In this document: in pieces, positions 1-4,747 of the stretch
How positions within the stretch are numbered: position 1 is the first letter of the stretch
Layout: every line of letters begins with the position of its first letter
Assembly (NCBI GenBank): GCA_050115555.1
Contig: JASFQI010000264.1
Location: 1-6,980, forward strand
Origin: JASFQI01 sp050115555
GTDB taxonomy: Bacteria; Desulfobacterota; DSM-4660; Desulfatiglandales; HGW-15
Reading direction: 5' to 3'
DNA: 6,980 nucleotides
Notes under the pieces: model-generated
The model's database searches: none
What the model saw: only the letters and a program-made list of their open reading frames with translations
What the model was told of the DNA's origin: nothing
Made by a program: the position numbers and the translations under genes

Positions 1-226
1 TATTGGGATTGCACCCGAGGGTACGGTAGGCCTCGTTCCAGACCGCTGTCCGCGGGTCCTTTTTGAGATCGAGGGGCCGGTCCGCCGCCTGGACCAAGGC
101 CTCCTCGAGCAGGACCTCCAGTTCCGGGGAGGGATCCCGGTTTTTCAGATCCCGCGCCACCACGATGCCTCTGCGAAAGTCGGGGAACCCCTCAAATACC
201 TTCTCGTGAATGCGTGTCTTTCCCAT
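1..226 (-). CDS. Solo B3/B4-domain protein (PheT-like editing fold), 5' part
   Basis: Minus-strand gene starting at ATG 226-224 and leaving the window at position 1, so about 75 N-terminal residues are visible. An AAGGAGA-type ribosome binding site lies about 10 bases upstream. The protein begins MGKTRIHEKVFEGFPDF and goes on through RRGIVVARDLKN, an acidic helix (PELEVLLEEAL) and VWNEAYRTLGCNPN. This opening (a 'FPDFRRG..VA' strand, then an acidic helix, then 'W.EAYR..G..P') is what I know from free-standing B3/B4-domain proteins, which resemble the editing domain of the phenylalanyl-tRNA synthetase beta chain. Their role is usually given as putative hydrolysis of mischarged or modified aminoacyl-tRNA and is poorly established. 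The catalytic half is outside the window, so function cannot be judged. It lies 127 bases downstream of the SIMPL gene on the same strand and may or may not be cotranscribed. No clear promoter of its own was found. Confidence 0.7.
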   Translation of the reverse strand, partial: MGKTRIHEKVFEGFPDFRRGIVVARDLKNRDPSPELEVLLEEALVQAADRPLDLKKDPRTAVWNEAYRTLGCNPN

Positions 227-303
227 GATTGACTGTCTCCTTGAATATGCTTCGCTCGTGCATTCCTCAAGCTTGCTGCGGGGAGATTCAATCGCAGTGA
301 AAC

Positions 304-352
304 AGGCCGGTTTCCATATCTCATTGGGTTGAACGACCCAAATCCCCGGCCT
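304..352 (-). terminator. Possible terminator after the SIMPL gene
   Basis: AGGCCGG (304-310) and CCGGCCT (346-352) are perfect 7-base arms, beginning two bases past the SIMPL stop when read on the minus strand. An inner TGGGT (325-329) / ACCCA (336-340) hairpin sits in the loop. The minus-strand sequence after the stem is only TGTTTC, without a real T tract, so this may be a weak terminator or a 3' stability hairpin rather than a classical rho-independent site. Confidence 0.3.
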
Positions 353-353
353 T

Positions 354-1082
354 TCAGTCCTTGAGGTAATACGCCACGGTGGACACGACGCGGACCTTCT
401 TGTGGAGCTGGCTTCCCTCCGTGATCCCGGGAGCCTTGTCCCGGGGCTGGATGACGAAAACCCCCTGGTTGGCCCGTCGGATGCCGCCGATACGGCTTCC
501 CGAGTCCTGAGCGAACTGCTCGGCCCCCCGCCGCGCCTTGGCCGTGGCCTCGGCGATCATGTCCGGCTTGAGCTCGCTCAGGCGTGTGAAGAGAAAGGTC
601 GGGCCGCTGTAAGGCCCTCGGTTCGAGGAGAGCACCACCCCGGCATCGACCAGCTCTCCCACCGCCTGGCTGGCCTGAGCAATGGTCTCGGGCTCGCTTG
701 AACGCACCATCACGGTCTGCGAGATGATGTAGCGGCTCTTCATGGACCCGCTCCTGTAAGGATCCGCCAGGCGATCCGTTACATCCAGGCGCTGGACCTC
801 CGCATCGGCCGCATCGATGCCGTGCCGCTGAAGAAAAGCCAGGATCCGTTCATGGCTCTTCTTGATCTCTTCCTGGGCCCGGTTCAGGTCGTCATCCGTA
901 GAGACGAACCTCAATGGCCATAATGCCACGTCCGCAGTGACGACCCGCTCCGAGACCCCCTTGACCGTCACATACCGGTCCGCTGCCCGCCCCTTGAGAA
1001 AGCCGTCCCCGATGAACCACCCGCCCAGGGCAAGGCCCAGGCCGACCAGAAGAGCCGCCACCACGCCTGTTCCGTTTTTCAT
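354..1082 (-). CDS. SIMPL-domain (DUF541) protein, membrane-anchored
   Basis: 242-residue protein of the SIMPL/DUF541 family, whose members are mostly exported or membrane-anchored and of unsettled function. Residues 1-6 are short and contain Lys2. Residues 7-26 form one hydrophobic segment rich in Ala, Leu and Gly, most likely an uncleaved signal anchor, so the rest (about 36-242) would sit outside the cytoplasmic membrane. Family signatures are YVTVKGVSER (37-46), the alternating strand VTADVALWPLRF, a Ser/Gln-rich helix followed by an 'RYIISQTVMV' strand, the LKPDMIAEATAKAR helix, and the C-terminal strand KKVRVVSTVAYYLKD (228-242). Length is normal and no break is seen. The start at ATG 1082 has a strong GGAAGGAGG site 6 bases upstream, inside the end of the peptidase gene. 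The peptidase stop and this start are one base apart, implying an operon and coupled translation. A shared role with the peptidase is suggested only by position. Confidence 0.85.
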   Translation of the reverse strand: MKNGTGVVAALLVGLGLALGGWFIGDGFLKGRAADRYVTVKGVSERVVTADVALWPLRFVSTDDDLNRAQEEIKKSHERILAFLQRHGIDAADAEVQRLDVTDRLADPYRSGSMKSRYIISQTVMVRSSEPETIAQASQAVGELVDAGVVLSSNRGPYSGPTFLFTRLSELKPDMIAEATAKARRGAEQFAQDSGSRIGGIRRANQGVFVIQPRDKAPGITEGSQLHKKVRVVSTVAYYLKD

Positions 1083-1083
1083 G

Positions 1084-2073
1084 TCATTCCTCCTTCCAAT
1101 CGGTCCGGCAGGGAAATCCGCCCAGGCTCCCGGCCGAGGTCACACCGCGCACCACGGCTTCGGAGAGGACCTCTGCCGCAGCAGTCCCTGCAATCGTGAC
1201 ATCCAGGGAAGGTGTGTTGTTTTCCTGTGGCACGGAAACCGCGAATACGGTGTCGCCATCCACCATGGTATGGACCGGACGAATGGCACGCGCCAAACCG
1301 TCATGGGCCATTCGGGCGATCTTGGTGAGCTGGGTCTTATTGAAAGGCACGTTGAAGGCCACGACAGCCAGGGTGGTGCTCGTACCTGCAAAAAGCGTCC
1401 ATTCGGAGCGCTCCAGCAAAACGCGTGTGGAGTCCAGAAACTCGCCTTTGCGATCTCCACGGGTCCCGGCCAATATCCTCCCGCTTCGTGGATCCACCAC
1501 GTCCCCCAGGGCATTGACCGCGACGAGCGAGGCCACAAGAGCTCCTCCCGCAAGCTCGCGGACCGAGGAGCCCAGTCCTCCTTTCATGGCCCGATCCATG
1601 CCCATGACTTTGCCGACGGTAGCCCCGGTCCCTGCGCCTGCATTCCCCTGGGCCACAGGATCGATCCGCGCATTCCTGCAGGCCTCGTACCCCTGGGTCC
1701 GGCCGGGACGGACCAACGAACTCCCTGCGGTGAGATCGTAAAGCACGGCGGCCGGTACGATAGGGACAAGAACGCCGCCGCCTGTGACCAGCCCGATCCC
1801 TTCCTCCTCGAGACGCTGGACCACGCCCCCTGCCGCGTCCAGGCCGTAACCACTCCCCCCGGAGAGCACCAGGGCGTGCACCCTCTCCACGAGGTTCACA
1901 GGGTTCAGGAGGTCCGTCTCCCGCGTTCCGGGCGCCGAGCCCCGCACGTCCACTCCGGCCACGACCCCTTCCCGCGGAAACCGGATCACGGTGCAGCCGG
2001 TGAGGTGCTCCGAGTCGCTGAAGCTCCCCACGGCCACGCCTTCCAAGGCCGTGAGCGTGTCATTCTTATCCAT
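1084..2073 (-). CDS. P1-family peptidase (DmpA-type aminopeptidase/acylase, family S58)
   Basis: 329-residue full-length member of the P1/DmpA family (N-terminal nucleophile hydrolases). Characterised members are D-/L-aminopeptidases, beta-aminopeptidases or amidases that activate by cutting themselves into alpha and beta chains. Visible signatures are an N-terminal 'LTALEGVAVGSFSD' strand, 'LVLSGGSGYGLDAAGGVVQRLEEEG' motifs around residues 69-92, 'VPIVPAAVLYDL' (103-114), 'GNAGAGTGATVGK' (143-155), 'KGGLGSS' (164-170), 'VNALGDVVDPRSGRILAG' (186-203) and the late strand 'NTPSLDVTIAGTAAAEVLSEAVVRGV'. By family analogy the autocleavage site is Gly168-Ser169, with Ser169 the nucleophile. No signal peptide is seen, so it is probably cytoplasmic. 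Start ATG 2073 has a moderate GGAAAGGG site about 5 bases upstream and overlaps the end of a 16-codon leader ORF. The substrate cannot be predicted. Confidence 0.9.
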   Translation of the reverse strand: MDKNDTLTALEGVAVGSFSDSEHLTGCTVIRFPREGVVAGVDVRGSAPGTRETDLLNPVNLVERVHALVLSGGSGYGLDAAGGVVQRLEEEGIGLVTGGGVLVPIVPAAVLYDLTAGSSLVRPGRTQGYEACRNARIDPVAQGNAGAGTGATVGKVMGMDRAMKGGLGSSVRELAGGALVASLVAVNALGDVVDPRSGRILAGTRGDRKGEFLDSTRVLLERSEWTLFAGTSTTLAVVAFNVPFNKTQLTKIARMAHDGLARAIRPVHTMVDGDTVFAVSVPQENNTPSLDVTIAGTAAAEVLSEAVVRGVTSAGSLGGFPCRTDWKEE

Positions 2074-2116
2074 GCGCGCCCTTTCCTGCTCGGGGAATCC
2101 TCGAGCGCCCGACCAT
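2066..2116 (-). CDS. Possible 16-residue leader peptide overlapping the peptidase start
   Basis: Short minus-strand ORF from ATG 2116-2114 to TAA 2068-2066, encoding MVGRSRIPRAGKGAHG. It has a better ribosome binding site (GAGGAG, 2127-2122, 5-base spacing) than the peptidase gene. Its stop lies within codons 2-3 of the peptidase, in another frame, so ribosomes ending here could re-initiate at the peptidase ATG. The peptide is basic, resembles no attenuation leader I know and has no run of one regulated amino acid. It could equally be chance in a GC-rich 5' region. Confidence 0.3.
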   Translation of the reverse strand: MVGRSRIPRAGKGAHG

Positions 2117-2226
2117 GATAGCTCCTCAAAGCAGGCGATTTACGAAACTGTCCATCAAAACCCTGTTCTGGATCCCGTTTTTACCACGAAGGGCAAAAAG
2201 CGCACGAACAATTTTCCGGGTTCATC

Positions 2227-2343
2227 TCAGGCTACAGCCATCTCGTCCGTTTTTCGGCATTCTTCCCGCCAGTGTTCCCCATCCTTCATACGATGGCTGA
2301 TGAAATATCCTTCTCTGGCTCGGTTTCCGAGCGCATACATCAT
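2227..2343 (-). CDS. Possible small ORF (38 aa), unknown
   Basis: Minus-strand ORF from ATG 2343-2341 (a second in-frame ATG follows at 2340-2338) to TGA 2229-2227. It is strongly charged, with peptides such as NRAREGYFISHRMKDGEHW and REECRKTDEM, one Cys and one Trp. An AAGGG purine stretch precedes the start by about 5 bases. Third-position GC is only about half by hand count, lower than the clear genes around it, which weakens the case. It lies in the otherwise empty 465-base gap between divergent genes, upstream of and on the same strand as the peptidase. I recognise no family. It may be a real small protein, the remnant of a gene, or chance. Confidence 0.2.
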   Translation of the reverse strand: MMYALGNRAREGYFISHRMKDGEHWREECRKTDEMAVA

Positions 2344-2383
2344 GTCGGCCCTTATCCTACCATGCCTGGAACAGGGACCGTAT

Positions 2384-2405
2384 GGGGTAAGGACCCCTTT
2401 TTTTT
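2384..2405 (+). terminator. Short rho-independent-like terminator in the gap
   Basis: GGGGT (2384-2388), loop AAGG, ACCCC (2393-2397), then eight T's (2398-2405). The stem is only 5 bp but almost all GC, and the T tract is clean, so it works only on the plus strand. No plus-strand gene precedes it. It could insulate the marR promoter from stray transcription or end an unrecognised small transcript. Confidence 0.35.
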
Positions 2406-2477
2406 CTGAAAAACGGATCTTTCCCTCCCGACGCCTCCCTCATCGATTTTGGGACTCTCCTTTTCTCCAGCTTTCCC

Positions 2478-2506
2478 TTGACATTCCACGGATCGGACGC
2501 TATATT
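2478..2506 (+). promoter_or_regulatory. Sigma-70 promoter of the marR gene
   Basis: Perfect -35 TTGACA (2478-2483), a 17-base spacer and -10 TATATT (2501-2506), 32 bases before the marR ATG. Predicted transcription starts near 2513, giving a leader of about 26 bases. A palindromic element directly abuts and follows the -10, placing a bound repressor on the start point. Confidence 0.8.
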
Positions 2507-2526
2507 TGTTAACAATATGAACGTTC
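2506..2526 (+). promoter_or_regulatory. Putative MarR operator at the marR start point
   Basis: Overlapping inverted repeats lie at and after the -10: TTGTTAACAA (2506-2515, perfect), GAACGTTC (2519-2526, perfect) and a 15-base near-palindrome GTTAACAATATGAAC (2508-2522, arms GTTAA/TGAAC). The 15-base element matches one just before dsrE2 at 11 of 15 positions. The position over the predicted start point suits repression by the MarR-type protein encoded here, as is common for the family. The link to this protein is inferred. Confidence 0.55.
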
Positions 2527-2538
2527 GACGGGGAAACC

Positions 2539-3000
2539 ATGGAGAACGATACGCTGCTCGGATACCAGACCTCGAGGCTAAGGCACCTTATTGCTGAAAT
2601 CATTTCCTGCTGCGAAGACCGAAAGCTCTATGAATCCAAAAGGTTTGAGCTCACCCTCGCCGAAGTAAAGGTCCTTTTGCTCTTTGAGGGGGAGCGCTAT
2701 CTCACGGTCAAGGGTATTGCTGAACGGCTTGAGGTAGCCAAAAGCCGTGTGACCAAGATTGTAGACGGTATGATTCAAAAGGGACTCGTGGAGCGAAACG
2801 ACGATCCAAGGGACGCACGGGTGAAGTTGATCAATCTGACGGCCAAAGGGCGCGGTAAAAACCGAGACCTGGAGGCCTTTTATCAAGAGGCCCACAGAAA
2901 CGTGTTGCTCAACATGGACGTTGGGCAAAGGAAGGAGGTCCTTTCCAGCCTGGAGATTTTGCGATCCTCCATGGAATCCGTCAAAGAAACTCTCGTGTAG
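2539..3000 (+). CDS. MarR-family transcriptional regulator
   Basis: 153-residue winged-helix regulator of usual MarR length. The N-terminal dimerisation helix covers about 10-34. The helix-turn-helix is at about 55-80 (LTVKGIAERLEVAKSRVTKIVDGM), and 'KGLVERNDDPRDARVKLINLTAKGR' (81-105) is the classic MarR beta-wing, with the diagnostic Asp-Pro-Arg-Asp-x-Arg at 89-94. The C-terminal helices (106-150) complete the dimer interface. Cys24 and Cys25, adjacent in the first helix, are the only cysteines. N-terminal cysteines serve as redox switches in OhrR-type MarR proteins, so thiol or sulfane-sulfur sensing is possible but unproven. Start ATG 2539 follows the promoter closely, with a modest ACGGGG site 5 bases upstream. 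It is the first gene before the DsrE2/TusA/membrane redox cluster and shares an operator-like motif with it, so it is probably both autoregulator and operon regulator. Confidence 0.9.
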   Translation: MENDTLLGYQTSRLRHLIAEIISCCEDRKLYESKRFELTLAEVKVLLLFEGERYLTVKGIAERLEVAKSRVTKIVDGMIQKGLVERNDDPRDARVKLINLTAKGRGKNRDLEAFYQEAHRNVLLNMDVGQRKEVLSSLEILRSSMESVKETLV

Positions 3001-3040
3001 GCGAACCCCGGTTTGAGATGGCACAGAGCGGGGGAATTTT

Positions 3041-3066
3041 TACATTAAATAGTTCATAGTGTGAAC
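3041..3066 (+). promoter_or_regulatory. Putative operator and weak promoter before dsrE2
   Basis: GTTCA (3052-3056), a 5-base spacer and TGAAC (3062-3066) form a perfect 15-base inverted repeat, 19 bases before the chosen dsrE2 ATG and only 3 bases before its AAGGAGGG site. Just upstream is the AT-rich TACATTAAAT (3041-3050), which could hold a -10 (TTAAAT, 3045-3050), but no convincing -35 stands 17 bases before it. The repeat resembles the element at 2508-2522. It would let the MarR protein block the operon separately from its own gene. Confidence 0.55.
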
Positions 3067-3084
3067 GATAAGGAGGGAATGGTC

Positions 3085-3678
3085 ATGGAACAAGCCGTAC
3101 AGCAGGAAACCATCCACACCGATGCCAGGTCCTTAGAACGGATCGAGGCCCAGGTGGCGGAGCTCAAGGGCCAGCTGGATGCACTGACCGACAACCAGCC
3201 TGCCAACAAGCTCTCCATGGTGGTCTTCAGCGGCGACATGGACAAGGTACTGGCCTCTCTGGTGATCGGGACCGGGGCCGTGGCCATGGGCATGGAGGTG
3301 GTTATGTTCTTCACCTTCTGGGGAACGCCGGTGCTGCGCGACAAGAACAAGAGCATTGGCGGGAAGGACATCATGGGCAAGATGTTCGGCACCATGCTAC
3401 CAAAAGGGGCGTGCTCGGTGAAGCTCAGCAAGATGAACATGGGCGGCATGGGAACCGCCATGATGAAAAGCCTCATGAGCAAGAAGAACGTGGCCTCTAT
3501 CGAAGAAATGATTGAGCTGGCCGCCGAACTGGGCGTGAAGATGTACGTGTGCGAGATGTCCATGGACCTCATGGGCTTCAAGCGGGAGGAGATGATCGAC
3601 TACCCCGATCTCACCTTCTGCGGTGTGGCCAAGTTCCTGGAAGAGGCCAAGGACAGCCGTGTGCAACTGTTCATCTAA
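3085..3678 (+). CDS. dsrE2: DsrE2-type DsrE/DsrF/DsrH-like sulfur-relay protein
   Basis: 197-residue protein of the DsrE2 group of the DsrE/F/H superfamily. Members are linked to handing sulfane sulfur between carrier proteins such as TusA and are often described as membrane-associated. Residues 15-35 form an amphipathic, probably coiled-coil helix (SLERIEAQVAELKGQLDAL). The core follows: KLSMVVFSGDMDKVLASLVIG (42-62), the hydrophobic GAVAMGMEVVMFFTFWG (64-80), the Met/Lys-rich MGGMGTAMMKSLMSKKNVAS (119-138), VKMYVCEMSMDLMGF (151-165) and the terminal VQLFI. Cysteines are 110, 156 and 179. Cys156, in the conserved 'C.M.MDL.G' motif, is the best candidate persulfide carrier. A GTG at 3061 would add eight residues but lies inside the operator repeat and upstream of the AAGGAGGG site (3070-3077). 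ATG 3085 has ideal 7-base spacing and was chosen. tusA follows after 33 bases. Confidence 0.88.
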   Translation: MEQAVQQETIHTDARSLERIEAQVAELKGQLDALTDNQPANKLSMVVFSGDMDKVLASLVIGTGAVAMGMEVVMFFTFWGTPVLRDKNKSIGGKDIMGKMFGTMLPKGACSVKLSKMNMGGMGTAMMKSLMSKKNVASIEEMIELAAELGVKMYVCEMSMDLMGFKREEMIDYPDLTFCGVAKFLEEAKDSRVQLFI

Positions 3679-3711
3679 TCAACATAACATACGGATAAAA
3701 GGAGGCAAACA

Positions 3712-3954
3712 ATGAGCGAGAACATCACCACAGCCAAGACGTTGGATCTCAAGGGCCTTGCCTGCCCCATGCCCGTGGTCAAGGTGAGCAAGGGGATCAA
3801 GGACGTGGGAATTGGCGAGGTGCTCGAGGCCGTTACTACGGATCCTGGGTCTCTCTCGGACTTTCCGTCCTGGGCCAAGAGCAGCGGCAACGAGATCGTC
3901 AAGACCGAGCAGGGGGACGGAGAGATCCGTTTCTTCATCAAGCGTAACGCCTAA
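3712..3954 (+). CDS. tusA: TusA-family sulfurtransferase/sulfur carrier
   Basis: 80-residue TusA (SirA/YedF-like) protein of normal length. The signature LDLKGLACPMPVVKVSKGI (11-29) holds the Asp12-x-x-Gly15-x-x-Cys18-Pro19-x-Pro21 motif. Cys18 is the persulfide-forming residue in characterised TusA proteins. The 'TTDPGSLSDFPSWAKSSGNE' stretch (42-61) and the final strand IRFFIKR complete the two-layer alpha/beta fold. It is the only obvious soluble small sulfur carrier in the cluster. Its position straight after DsrE2 copies the DsrE-TusA pairing seen in sulfur-oxidiser and sulfur-trafficking loci. The start has a strong AAAAGGAGG site (3697-3705) at 6-base spacing. Family members also serve tRNA thiolation and molybdenum-cofactor pathways, but the membrane redox genes downstream favour a role in dissimilatory or respiratory sulfur transfer. 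Confidence 0.93.
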   Translation: MSENITTAKTLDLKGLACPMPVVKVSKGIKDVGIGEVLEAVTTDPGSLSDFPSWAKSSGNEIVKTEQGDGEIRFFIKRNA

Positions 3955-3976
3955 ACGGCGAATCGGACGCGATTGG

Positions 3977-4007
3977 AGCGGGTGTGCCCTGAAGGGGCGC
4001 ACCCGCT
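3977..4007 (+). promoter_or_regulatory. Strong intercistronic hairpin between tusA and the cytochrome b gene
   Basis: AGCGGGTGTGCCC (3977-3989) pairs with GGGCGCACCCGCT (3995-4007): 13 base pairs including one G-U, around a 5-base loop TGAAG. It lies in the 83-base gap inside the operon. No T tract follows, so it is not a standard terminator. More likely it is an mRNA-stability or processing element that sets tusA/dsrE2 levels above those of the membrane subunits, or an attenuator. Confidence 0.65.
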
Positions 4008-4037
4008 GGAACGACCTTTCAGCAATGGAGGCTTTTT

Positions 4038-4745
4038 GTGGAAACCCTCTACTACATCGTCCTTGTTCCAATGGTGTACGCGGCCTTCGGCATCTTCATT
4101 CTGGGGACCATCTATAAACTGATTCGCACCTTTCGAAGTCCCAAGCATCCCTCTACTCTTCAGGTCTTTCCCGAGCGGAAGCCCCGTTGGCTCTGGGCGC
4201 TCCACGACACCCTGCTGCTTCCCACCGTCCGCAGGCACAACCCGGTTCACTGGGTCTTTCTGATGGTCTTTCACCTCGCATTTCTCCTGGTAATTCTGGG
4301 TCACATCGAGCTCTTCGCCGAGATTCCCCTGTTCCAGGTGATTGAGCACGAGGTATTCATCGGCAAAGGGTTCGTGGGCCTGACACTCTCCGTGGTCCTG
4401 CTCTTTTTCCTGTTCCGCCGCTTTCACTCGCCTTACCGGGAGCTCTCCGTGCCTGAGGACTATTACCTCTTAATCCTCCTCTTTCTGACCGTGCTCTTCG
4501 GTAGCGAGATGGACTGGGCCCGCCGCTGGTACGATTACGACGGCCTGATGGTTGGGGACTACAGGGATTATCTGCTGAGCCTCGTGCACTTCAAGCCGGA
4601 CATCTCCTTCGTGAGTTACGGCGGCCATGCCTTCATGCTCGTAGTGCACATCTTCTTTGCGAACCTCTTTCTCATGGTCTTTCCGTTCACCAAGATCATG
4701 CACAGCTTCTTTTCACTCGCCATGAACAAATTAAGGAGAGGGTAA
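4038..4745 (+). CDS. NarI-like di-haem cytochrome b subunit (DsrM/HmcE-like)
   Basis: 235-residue integral membrane protein of the nitrate-reductase gamma (NarI-like) family, which includes DsrM, HmcE and HdrE. About five membrane helices are visible, near 4-27, 69-92, 111-129, 143-157 and 196-219. Histidines 79 and 89 (helix 2, spacing 10) and 204 and 222 (helix 5, spacing 18) repeat the spacing of the NarI haem ligands (56/66 and 187/205), so two b haems are expected, one near each membrane face. The polar loop 158-195 is rich in Asp and Tyr (MDWARRWYDYDG). It should exchange electrons between the quinone pool and the iron-sulfur partner encoded next. The start is GTG 4038, with TGGAGG (4026-4031) 6 bases upstream. 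The stop is two bases before the next ATG, which fits production as one complex. Without phylogeny it cannot be assigned to DsrM rather than HmcE or TmcC. Confidence 0.88.
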   Translation: METLYYIVLVPMVYAAFGIFILGTIYKLIRTFRSPKHPSTLQVFPERKPRWLWALHDTLLLPTVRRHNPVHWVFLMVFHLAFLLVILGHIELFAEIPLFQVIEHEVFIGKGFVGLTLSVVLLFFLFRRFHSPYRELSVPEDYYLLILLFLTVLFGSEMDWARRWYDYDGLMVGDYRDYLLSLVHFKPDISFVSYGGHAFMLVVHIFFANLFLMVFPFTKIMHSFFSLAMNKLRRG

Positions 4746-4747
4746 CC

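Noticed and set aside
299..315. GAAAC/GTTTC inverted repeat beside the B3/B4 gene
   Set aside because: Its arms are only 5 bases and overlap the larger AGGCCGG/CCGGCCT stem, so there is no independent support for a separate site.
862..2118. 418-codon plus-strand open frame
   Set aside because: It is antisense to the SIMPL and P1 peptidase genes, both of which match known families over their whole length. The product is His/Pro/Gly/Arg-rich with no recognisable domain, as expected for a shadow frame in GC-rich DNA.
1991..2512. 173-codon plus-strand frame across the intergenic gap
   Set aside because: It begins inside the peptidase gene on the other strand, runs through the hairpin-T8 terminator and the marR promoter, and its Ser/Phe/Pro-rich product looks non-coding.
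2352..2603. 83-codon minus-strand frame
   Set aside because: It runs antisense across the marR start, promoter and operator. It shows no recognisable family and no good ribosome binding site.
3019..3035. Possible sigma-54 promoter (TGGCAC) before dsrE2
   Set aside because: The matching TTGC element at the -12 position is absent, and no enhancer-binding regulator is nearby.
3061..3084. GTG start for dsrE2 eight codons upstream
   Set aside because: The GTG lies in the inverted repeat and before the AAGGAGGG site. The ATG at 3085 has correct spacing to that site. ATG 3079 is only one base from it.
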